In this document: piece by piece, positions 17,961-24,370 of the stretch
Layout: every line of letters starts with the position of its first letter
Position numbering within the stretch: the stretch's first letter is position 1
From: CAZHTS01 sp964535315
Lineage (GTDB): Bacteria > Chloroflexota > Anaerolineae > Anaerolineales > Anaerolineaceae
Assembly: GCA_964535315.1 (NCBI GenBank)
Contig: CAZHTS010000065.1
Location: 1-25,407 of the forward strand
Length of the DNA: 25,407 nt
Direction of reading: 5' to 3'
Made by a program: the position numbers and the translations under genes
Notes under the pieces: model-generated
Seen by the model: the letters and a program-made list of their open reading frames with translations, nothing else
Database searches by the model: none
Told to the model about the DNA's origin: nothing

Positions 17961-17966
17961 TATAAT
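17961..17966 (+). promoter_or_regulatory. Possible -10 box upstream of the second sugar-acid module
   Basis: TATAAT lies in an AT-rich patch (TATAATATTGTGATTTCTTC) 30 bases before ATG 17996, in the 53-base gap, the second-longest in the window. No convincing -35 hexamer lies 16-18 bases upstream, so the call rests on the perfect hexamer, the AT-rich context in a GC-rich locus and a second similar site at 24345. Confidence 0.4.
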
Positions 17967-17995
17967 ATTGTGATTTCTTCTCGAAAGGATGAGAT

Positions 17996-18817
17996 ATGAG
18001 CAATATCTTTGATAAATTTAACCTCAAGGGGCAGGTAGCAGTAGTGACCGGCGGCGCCGGTCTGTTGGGTAAAGAATTTTGCCGTACGCTGGCGCAGGCC
18101 AACGCCAGCGTGGTGGTCGCCGATCTGAACGAGCAGGCGGCGGCGCAGGTGGCGGACGAACTGTTGAACGCCGGGCTGGTGGCGGTGGGCTTGGGGGTCA
18201 ACGTGGTCGACCCGGCCTCGACCCAGGCGCTGGTGGCGCAGACGGTCGAACACTTCGGCCGGCTGGACGTGATGGTGTGCAGCGCGGCGATGGACCCCAA
18301 GTTCGACGACCAGCACCAGGGCCAGCACCGCAACACGTTTGAGGACTACCCGCTGGAGGCCTGGCGCCAGGCGTTGGACGTCAACCTGACCGGCATGTTC
18401 CTGTGCGCCCAGGCGGCGGTGCAGCCGATGCTGGTGCAGGATCACGGCGTGATCATCAATATCTGCTCGACCTACGGGCTGGTGGCGCCCGATCAGCGCA
18501 TCTACCAGCGCCCCGGCCAGCCGCCGCAGTACAAGCCCGTGTTCTACTCGGTGACCAAGGCGGGGGTGCTGGGCCTGACCCGTTACCTGGCGACCTATTA
18601 CGCCGGGAAGAACATCCGCTGCAATGCGCTCACCCCCGGCGGGGTGTACAACAATCACGACGAACTCTTCACCCAGAATTATTCGGCGCGCACGGTGTTG
18701 GGGCGCATGGCTGAGAAGGACGAAATGAACGGCGCCATGCTCTTCCTGGCCTCGGACGCGTCTTCGTACATGACCGGCAACAACCTGGTGGTGGACGGGG
18801 GGTGGACGGCATGGTAG
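17996..18817 (+). CDS. SDR-family oxidoreductase, PtmA-like
   Basis: Classical short-chain dehydrogenase of 273 residues. The cofactor motif TGGAGLLG is at 18-25, SAAMDPKFD follows the usual NAG position, INICSTYGL carries the catalytic serine, and YSVTK at 184-188 is the active-site pair. The C-terminal NLVVDGGWTAW is standard for the family. The MDPKFDDQHQG insert and YQRPGQPPQYKPVFYSVTKA recall flagellin-modification oxidoreductases of PtmA type, found in legionaminic-acid and related loci. It begins after a promoter-like sequence with AAAGGA 7-8 bases upstream of ATG 17996, and overlaps the NeuA-HAD start by 7 bases. It probably acts on the hexosamine or sugar-phosphate precursor of the second sugar acid; the substrate is unknown. 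Confidence 0.82.
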   Translation: MSNIFDKFNLKGQVAVVTGGAGLLGKEFCRTLAQANASVVVADLNEQAAAQVADELLNAGLVAVGLGVNVVDPASTQALVAQTVEHFGRLDVMVCSAAMDPKFDDQHQGQHRNTFEDYPLEAWRQALDVNLTGMFLCAQAAVQPMLVQDHGVIINICSTYGLVAPDQRIYQRPGQPPQYKPVFYSVTKAGVLGLTRYLATYYAGKNIRCNALTPGGVYNNHDELFTQNYSARTVLGRMAEKDEMNGAMLFLASDASSYMTGNNLVVDGGWTAW

Positions 18818-20040
18818 CCAACCGCCCCGAAGTACTGGCGATCGTCCCGGCGCGCGGTGGGTCGAAGGGCATCCCGCGCAAGAACATTCGCAATTTTGCC
18901 GGGCACCCGCTGCTGGCTTACAGCGTTCAGGCCGCTCTCTCGGCCGAAACGGTGACGCGGGTGATGGTCTCGACCGACGATGAGGAAATTGCCGCCGTGG
19001 CGCGCCAGTGTGGGGCCGAGGTGCCTTTTCTGCGCCCGGCCGAACTGGCGCAGGATAACAGCGTGGATCTGCCGCTCTTTCAGCACGCCCTGACCCGCCT
19101 GGCCGAAGAGGAGGGCTATCGCCCGGACGTGGTGTTGCAACTGCGCCCGACCTCGCCGGTGCGGCCGCGCACCCTGGTGGACGACGCCGTGCGCCTGCTG
19201 CTGGCAAACCCACAGGCTGATTCGGTGCGTGGGGTGGTGCCTGCCGGACAGAACCCGCATAAGATGTGGCGTATCGACCCGGCCAGCGGGCAGATGAGGC
19301 CGCTGCTGGCGGTGGAAGGGGTGGCCGAGCCGTACAACGCCCCGCGCCAGATTCTGCCGCCGGTGTACTGGCAGACCGGGCACATCGACGCCATTCGCCC
19401 GGCGGTGATCCTCGAACGGGACACGATGAGCGGCGCGACCATCCTGCCGTTGTTGATCGACCCGCGCTATATTGTGGATATCGACTCGCTCAACGACTGG
19501 CAGCGGGCCGAATGGCTGGTGTATTACGGCGGTCTGGACATGGTCACGCCGGGCCGGCCGCGCCGCCCCCTGCCCGAACGGGTGGAGCTGGTGGTGCTGG
19601 ACTTTGACGGCGTGCTCACCGATAACCGGGTGTGGGTGGACGAGGACGGGCACGAACTGGTGGCGGCCTATCGCAGCGACAGTCTGGGGCTGAATGCGCT
19701 GCGCGCCAGCGGGGTGGAAGTGTTGGTGCTTTCGACCGAGACCAACCCGGTGGTGGCGGCGCGCTGCCGTAAGCTAAAGCTGACCGCGGTGCAGGGGGTG
19801 GCGGATAAGGCCAGCGCCCTGCGCGCCCTGTTGGCCGAGCGCGGGCTCGATCCGCAGCACGTGATTTATTTGGGCAACGACATCAACGACACCCCCTGTT
19901 TCCCGTTGGTGGGGTGTGCGCTGGTGGTGGCAGACGCCGAAGCCGCCGCCGCCCGCCAGGCCGACCGGGTGTTGACCCGGCGCGGTGGGCACGGCGCGGT
20001 GCGCGAACTGTGCGATTTGATTTTGAAGCGAAACGACTGA
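18811..20040 (+). CDS. neuA: CMP-nonulosonate synthetase fused to KdsC-like HAD phosphatase
   Basis: Two-domain protein of 409 residues. Residues about 7-240 are a NeuA-type cytidylyltransferase with IVPARGGSKGIPRKN at 11-25 (CTP binding) and LQLRPTSPVRP at 109-118. Residues about 257-405 are a type C0 HAD phosphatase of KdsC kind: DFDGV at 264-268 (nucleophile D264 and D266), S308/T309, K333 and GNDIND at 355-360. All four HAD motifs are intact, so the phosphatase looks active. The natural reading is removal of a 9-phosphate from a nonulosonate phosphate and then activation with CTP. The order (synthetase then HAD) is that of vertebrate CMP-sialic acid synthetase. ATG 18811 follows a G-rich stretch; GTG 18802 is an alternative. 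The NeuB gene follows after 12 bases. Confidence 0.88.
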   Translation: MVANRPEVLAIVPARGGSKGIPRKNIRNFAGHPLLAYSVQAALSAETVTRVMVSTDDEEIAAVARQCGAEVPFLRPAELAQDNSVDLPLFQHALTRLAEEEGYRPDVVLQLRPTSPVRPRTLVDDAVRLLLANPQADSVRGVVPAGQNPHKMWRIDPASGQMRPLLAVEGVAEPYNAPRQILPPVYWQTGHIDAIRPAVILERDTMSGATILPLLIDPRYIVDIDSLNDWQRAEWLVYYGGLDMVTPGRPRRPLPERVELVVLDFDGVLTDNRVWVDEDGHELVAAYRSDSLGLNALRASGVEVLVLSTETNPVVAARCRKLKLTAVQGVADKASALRALLAERGLDPQHVIYLGNDINDTPCFPLVGCALVVADAEAAAARQADRVLTRRGGHGAVRELCDLILKRND

Positions 20041-20046
20041 AAGGAG
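20041..20046 (+). promoter_or_regulatory. Shine-Dalgarno of the short neuB gene
   Basis: AAGGAG starts immediately after the neuA-HAD stop, 6 bases before ATG 20053. It confirms that start and suggests independent strong translation of the synthase. Confidence 0.65.
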
Positions 20047-20052
20047 CCGATC

Positions 20053-20931
20053 ATGGCGAAAGCAGTAAAAATTGGGAATCGATGGGTTGGAGAAGGCTAT
20101 CAAACCTATGTGGTGGCCGAGATTGGGGTGAACCATAACGGCGATTTGCAGATCGCCAAAAAACTGATGGAAGTCGCCAAACACGCCGGGGTGGATGCGG
20201 TCAAGTTCCAGAAACGCACGCCCGAACTGTGCGTGCCGCCCGAACAGCGCAGCCAGATGCGCGAGACGCCCTGGGGGTACATCTCTTACATGGATTATCG
20301 CAGGCACGTCGAGTTTGGCGAGGCCGAGTATAACGAGATCGACCGCTACGCCCGCGAACTGCACATCGATTGGTTCGCCTCGGTGTGGGATGAGCCCTCG
20401 GTAGATTTCCTGGAAGCCTACCAGCCGTTGTGTTACAAGATTCCCTCGGCTTCGTTGACCGATCACGGCCTGCTGCGCCGCCTGCGCCAGACCGGCCGCC
20501 CGTTGATCCTCTCGACCGGTATGTCCACCATGCAGCAGATCCGCGAATCGGTGGCGTTGGTGGATCCCGATAACCTGATCCTGACGCACACGACCAGCAC
20601 GTATCCCTGCGATCCGAACGAATTGAACCTGCGCATGGTGGAGACGCTGAGGTGTGAATTCCAGTGCCCGGTGGGCTATTCGGGGCACGAGGTGGGCCTG
20701 ATCCCCTCGGTGGTGGCGGTTGGACTGGGCGCCTGCCTGGTGGAGCGGCACATCACCCTGGACCGCGCCATGTGGGGCAGTGACCAGGCCGCCTCGGTCG
20801 AGCCGGGTGGTTTCGAGCGCCTGGTGAAGTACGTGCGTGTGACCGAACAGGCGCTGGGCGACGGCGTGAAGAAGGTCTACGACAGCGAACAACCTTCGCT
20901 GGCCAAACTGCGCCGGGTACAGCAATCCTGA
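20053..20931 (+). CDS. neuB: Short NeuB-family synthase lacking the SAF domain
   Basis: PEP-dependent sugar-acid synthase of 292 residues, about 55 fewer than usual. The barrel is complete: AEIGVNHNG at 22-30, VKFQKR (K51), WGYISYMDYRRHVEFG at 74-89, YKI (K129), TSTYPC at 181-186, YSGHE (H212) and ERHITLD (H233), then WGSDQAASVEP. H212 and H233 are the expected metal ligands. The WG...R..EF block, the YSGHE and the ERHITLD...GSD.(A)S.EPG pattern are close to animal sialic-acid-9-phosphate synthase. The protein stops where the SAF domain would begin, with a normal TGA and no continuing SAF-like reading frame. The Arg that SAF donates in NeuB is thus absent. It lies 12 bases after the NeuA-HAD fusion, and the two probably form consecutive steps. 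Confidence 0.87.
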   Translation: MAKAVKIGNRWVGEGYQTYVVAEIGVNHNGDLQIAKKLMEVAKHAGVDAVKFQKRTPELCVPPEQRSQMRETPWGYISYMDYRRHVEFGEAEYNEIDRYARELHIDWFASVWDEPSVDFLEAYQPLCYKIPSASLTDHGLLRRLRQTGRPLILSTGMSTMQQIRESVALVDPDNLILTHTTSTYPCDPNELNLRMVETLRCEFQCPVGYSGHEVGLIPSVVAVGLGACLVERHITLDRAMWGSDQAASVEPGGFERLVKYVRVTEQALGDGVKKVYDSEQPSLAKLRRVQQS

Positions 20932-20953
20932 CGCGCCAGAATGTTTGCGGTGT

Positions 20954-20976
20954 GCCGGGGAGGGTGTCTCTCCGGC
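20954..20976 (+). other. Hairpin in the gap after the short neuB gene
   Basis: A 9-base stem (GCCGGGGAG with CTCTCCGGC, one G-T pair) and a 5-base loop GGTGT lie in the 81-base gap between 20931 and 21013. No U-run directly follows, so it is not a classical intrinsic terminator. It may act as an attenuator, an RNA-stabilising or processing element, or be coincidental. Confidence 0.45.
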
Positions 20977-21012
20977 CGCCGATTCTTTGAGAGTGACGGT
21001 AAAACGCTGGAA

Positions 21013-22626
21013 ATGAGCTTAGATCAATGGTTTGAATTGAACCGGCAGCGCGCCCGGCGGGCGTGGGTGCACGGGCAGAACAATCTCAACGTGCGGGCCA
21101 TGTCCTTGTTGGTGGCGCGTCACACCCCGGTCACCGCGGAACGCCCGGTAATTGTGTTTAACGCCTCGACCCGCCTGGAAGCGATGAGCCTGAACGCCGC
21201 TTTTTCGTTGCTGGTGAGCTGGTCGCTGCGCCTGGCGGGCGTGCCGGTGGTGCATTTTGCCTGTAAGGCGGGGATGAGCCGCTGTGTGTTGGGCACCCGC
21301 CGCGACGATCTGACCCAACCGCCGCCGTGCGGGCGCTGTGCGCTGCAATCGCGCGCTTTCTATGAGAACGGCGAGGTGCGTTGGCTGGAACCGGCGGTCG
21401 AGCCGGCGCTGGCGGCGGCGCTGGCGCGGTTGGGGCTGGACGAACTGTGCAGCTTTGTATACCACGACCTGCCGTTGGGCGAGCTGGTGCTGCCCTCGGC
21501 GCGCTGGATTCTGCGCCGCCACCACCTGGTGGACGACGAACCCACCCGCAGCCTGTACCGCGATTATATTCAATCTGCCTGGCAGGTGGCCCGCCAGTTT
21601 GAGCGTGTGTTGGACGAGTTCGAGCCGCAGGCAGTGCTGGTGTTCAACGGCATGTTTTTCCCCGAGGCCACCGCCCGCCGCCTGGCCGAGCGCCGCGGCA
21701 TCCGCGTGGTGACGCATGAGGTCGGTTTGCAGCCGTTCAGCGGCTTCTTCACCACCGGCGACGCCACCGCTTACCCGATCGACATCCCTGAGACGTTCGA
21801 ACTCTCGCCAGAGCAGTCCGCCCGGCTGGACGCCTACCTGGAACAACGCTTCCGCGGCAACTTCAGCATGGCGGGGGTGCGTTTCTGGCCGGAGATGCGC
21901 AGCCTGAGCGCTGAATTTTTGCAGCGTATCGCCGCCTACCGCCAGGTGGTGCCGGTCTTTACCAACGTGATCTTCGACACCAGCCAGGGCCACGCCAACG
22001 TGGTCTTCGAGCACATGTTCGCCTGGTTGGACGAGGTGCTGGCGATCATCCGCGCCCACCCGGAAACCTTTTTTGTGCTGCGCGCCCATCCAGATGAGGC
22101 CCGCCCGGGCAAAGAGAGCCGTGAGAGCGTGGCCGAATGGGCGCAGCGCAACCGCATCGCCGAACTGGACAACGTGTTGTTTGTCGACGCCGGCGAGTAC
22201 TTCAGTTCGTACGAGTTGATCCAGCGCTCCAAGTTTGTGATGGTCTACAACTCGACCATCGGGCTGGAGGCCGCGCTGATGGGGGCGGCGGTGTTGTGCG
22301 CCGGAAGGGCGCGCTTCACACAACTGCCCACCGTCTTTTTCCCCGCCTCGCCGCAGGTCTTTCGCCGGGTGGCCGAAGATTTCCTGGCCGCCGAACGGGT
22401 GGAGGTGCCGGCCGAATTCCAGCGTAACGCCCGCCGTTTTCTGTATTATCAGTTGTTCCGTTCCTCGCTGCCGTTTGGTGACTTTTTGCAAGAGGACGGT
22501 GTGTGGCGCGGCTACGTGACGCTCAAGCGGTTCGGCTGGCGGGCGCTGCTGCCGGAAAACTCACTCACCCTGCGTACGGTGGTGGCGGGCATTTGCGACG
22601 GTAAATCTTTCTTGTTGGACGAATGA
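21013..22626 (+). CDS. GT-B capsule-type glycosyltransferase with N-terminal four-Cys motif
   Basis: A 537-residue protein, paralogous in layout to the one at 2690. N-terminal half: RPVIVFNASTRLEA, then a Cys cluster C84, C91, C106 and C109 (the last two as PPPCGRC), and AVLVFNGMFFPEATARRLAERRGIRVVTHEVG. C-terminal half: PVFTNVIFDT, LRAHPDEARPG near residue 357, and VYNSTIGLEAALMGAAVLCAG near 411. These match capsule-biosynthesis (KpsS/LipB-like) GT-B proteins, several of which transfer CMP-activated acids. The in-frame ATG at 20941 would add 24 residues but runs through a stable hairpin; ATG 21013 gives exactly the length of the paralogue, so I prefer it. Adjacent to neuA and neuB and coupled by ATGA to a GT2, it is a good candidate nonulosonate transferase. 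Confidence 0.68.
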   Translation: MSLDQWFELNRQRARRAWVHGQNNLNVRAMSLLVARHTPVTAERPVIVFNASTRLEAMSLNAAFSLLVSWSLRLAGVPVVHFACKAGMSRCVLGTRRDDLTQPPPCGRCALQSRAFYENGEVRWLEPAVEPALAAALARLGLDELCSFVYHDLPLGELVLPSARWILRRHHLVDDEPTRSLYRDYIQSAWQVARQFERVLDEFEPQAVLVFNGMFFPEATARRLAERRGIRVVTHEVGLQPFSGFFTTGDATAYPIDIPETFELSPEQSARLDAYLEQRFRGNFSMAGVRFWPEMRSLSAEFLQRIAAYRQVVPVFTNVIFDTSQGHANVVFEHMFAWLDEVLAIIRAHPETFFVLRAHPDEARPGKESRESVAEWAQRNRIAELDNVLFVDAGEYFSSYELIQRSKFVMVYNSTIGLEAALMGAAVLCAGRARFTQLPTVFFPASPQVFRRVAEDFLAAERVEVPAEFQRNARRFLYYQLFRSSLPFGDFLQEDGVWRGYVTLKRFGWRALLPENSLTLRTVVAGICDGKSFLLDE

Positions 22627-23606
22627 AACCGACCTGTTCGATCGTCATCCGCGCTTATAACGAAGAAAAGCACATTGGCCGCCTGTTGACCGGCATTCTA
22701 CAGCAGACGGTGCGTGACGTGCAGATTATCCTGGTGGATTCGGGTTCGACCGACGCCACCGTGGCGATTGCCTCGCGTTACCCGGTGGAGGTGGTGAGCA
22801 TCCGCCCGGAGGAGTTTTCCTTTGGGCGTTCGCTCAACCTGGGCATTGCGCACGCCCGAGCCGATTTTGTGGTCATTGCCAGCGCCCACGTCTACCCGGT
22901 GTACCCCGACTGGTTGGAGCGCCTGCTGGCGCCGCTGGCCGACGCCGAGGTGGCGCTGGCCTACGGCAAACAGCGCGGCGCCGAACAAACGCAGTTCTCC
23001 GAGCATCAGATCTTTCGTCACTGGTTCCCGGATCGTTCGCAATGGCGCCAGACGCACCCGTTCTGCAATAACGCCAATTCGGCCATCCGCCGTTCGTTGT
23101 GGCAGCAGCGCGCCTACCACGAACTCCTGCCGGCGCTGGAAGACCTGGATTGGGCGCGCTGGGCTCAGGAGCAGGGTTATGCCATCGCCTACGTGGCCGA
23201 GGCCGAGATTATCCACGTCCACCAGGAGACGACGGCGGGCATTTTCAACCGCTACCGTCGCGAGGGCATGGCTTTCAAGCAAATCTACCCGCAGGAGCAT
23301 TTCGGTCTGAGTGATCTGGTGCGGCTGTGGACGGGCAATGCGTTCACCGACCTGCGCATGGCCCGCCGCCAGGGGGTGTTGGGGCAGGTGTGGAGCGACG
23401 TGCTCCGTTTTCGCTGGCAGCAGTTCTGGGGCACCTACCAGGGCTATCGCCAGACCGGGCCGCTGACCTGGCAGCTCAAGCAGGCGTTTTACTATCCCCG
23501 CCCGCTGCCGGCCACGTTGGACGCCCCGCAGCGTGCCGTCCCGCCGATCCAGTACGCCGATCATCTCGACCATCCGGCCCGTCCGGAAGAAACCGCGCTT
23601 GACTGA
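22623..23606 (+). CDS. GT2-family glycosyltransferase with SAH in place of DxD
   Basis: GT-A glycosyltransferase of 327 residues. It starts CSIVIRAYNEEKHIGRLL, then ILVDSGSTDATV with the first conserved Asp, FSFGRSLNLGIAHA, and VVIASAHVYPVYPDWLERL, where S87-A88-H89 occupies the place of the DxD metal motif. FCNNANSAIRRSLW and LPALEDLDWARWAQEQGY provide the ED catalytic-base region, and IIHVHQET follows. SAH variants occur in rhamnosyltransferase-like GT2 proteins, so the protein is probably active. The C-terminal 100 residues are basic and aromatic, without a clear membrane span. ATGA overlap with the GT-B gene indicates coupled translation. Confidence 0.82.
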   Translation: MKPTCSIVIRAYNEEKHIGRLLTGILQQTVRDVQIILVDSGSTDATVAIASRYPVEVVSIRPEEFSFGRSLNLGIAHARADFVVIASAHVYPVYPDWLERLLAPLADAEVALAYGKQRGAEQTQFSEHQIFRHWFPDRSQWRQTHPFCNNANSAIRRSLWQQRAYHELLPALEDLDWARWAQEQGYAIAYVAEAEIIHVHQETTAGIFNRYRREGMAFKQIYPQEHFGLSDLVRLWTGNAFTDLRMARRQGVLGQVWSDVLRFRWQQFWGTYQGYRQTGPLTWQLKQAFYYPRPLPATLDAPQRAVPPIQYADHLDHPARPEETALD

Positions 23607-23623
23607 TTGGGAGGAAGACTCTT

Positions 23624-24340
23624 ATGGAAACCAAGAAAATCGTCGCCCTGGTGCCGATGCGTCACCATTCGCAGCGGGTGCCGGGTAAAAATTTCCGCAA
23701 GCTGGCCGGTAAACCGCTCTACCACCACATCTTGCAAACGTTGCTGGACTGCCCTGAGATCGCTCAGGTGGTGGTGGATACCGACAGCACGTTGATCATG
23801 GCCGGGGTGCAGCGCAGCTTCCCGCAGGTGACCATTCTGGAGCGGCCCGAGCATCTGCGCGCCGATCACATCCCGATGAACGAGGTGCTGCTGTACGACA
23901 CCGGCCAGGTGGAGGCCGATCTGTATTTGCAGACGCACAGCACCAACCCGCTGCTGCGTTCGCAGACGATCTCAAAAGCCATCCACACCCTGCTGGAGAA
24001 TTATCCGGCCTACGACTCGCTGTTCTCGGTGACGCGCCTGCAAACCCGTCTATGGGACGGGCTGGCGCGGCCGGTCAATCATAACCCGGCCATCCTGTTA
24101 CAGACCCAGGACCTGCCGCCGATTTACGAAGAAAACTCATGCATCTACCTGTTCAGCCGCCAGACGCTGGTCAGCCGGCGCAACCGCCTGGGCGAGCGAC
24201 CGTATCTGTTCGCCATCGACCGGGCCGAAGCGCAGGACATCGACGAGGAACTGGATTTCCTGGTGGCCGACCTGCTGCTCAGCCACCGGCTGAACCTGCT
24301 GCCCGCTGCTCCCGGCGCCGATGGGGCGCAGGTGGCTTAA
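23624..24340 (+). CDS. Divergent acylneuraminate-type cytidylyltransferase
   Basis: Third nucleotidyltransferase of the NeuA/KdsB superfamily, 238 residues, single domain. The CTP-binding motif is altered: LVPMRHHSQRVPGKN at about 9-23 instead of PARxGSKRxPxKN, keeping the Arg and PGKN. VVVDTDS, ADLYLQTHSTNPLLR, LFSVTRLQTRLWD and PPIYEENSCIYLFSR follow, then AQDIDEELDF, a typical CMP-sugar-acid synthetase ending. I recall this PMRHHS version as a recurrent but functionally unassigned form in bacterial glycan clusters. GGGAGGAAG ends 6 bases before ATG 23624. With two other synthetases in the locus it probably activates a different acid. The substrate is unknown. Confidence 0.82.
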   Translation: METKKIVALVPMRHHSQRVPGKNFRKLAGKPLYHHILQTLLDCPEIAQVVVDTDSTLIMAGVQRSFPQVTILERPEHLRADHIPMNEVLLYDTGQVEADLYLQTHSTNPLLRSQTISKAIHTLLENYPAYDSLFSVTRLQTRLWDGLARPVNHNPAILLQTQDLPPIYEENSCIYLFSRQTLVSRRNRLGERPYLFAIDRAEAQDIDEELDFLVADLLLSHRLNLLPAAPGADGAQVA

Positions 24341-24344
24341 GCGG

Positions 24345-24350
24345 TATAAT
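24345..24350 (+). promoter_or_regulatory. Possible -10 box before the dehydrogenase gene
   Basis: TATAAT within GCGGTATAATATTTTTCC, 21 bases before ATG 24371. The hexamer and following ATATT match the site at 17961. No recognisable -35 hexamer is seen. If functional, the transcript leader would be only about 10-15 bases. Confidence 0.38.
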
Positions 24351-24370
24351 ATTTTTCCTGGAGCTATGCC

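Noticed and set aside
20941..21012. N-terminal extension of the third GT-B protein from ATG 20941
   Set aside because: It runs through a stable hairpin, has no ribosome site, and ATG 21013 gives the same 537-residue length as the paralogue at 2690.
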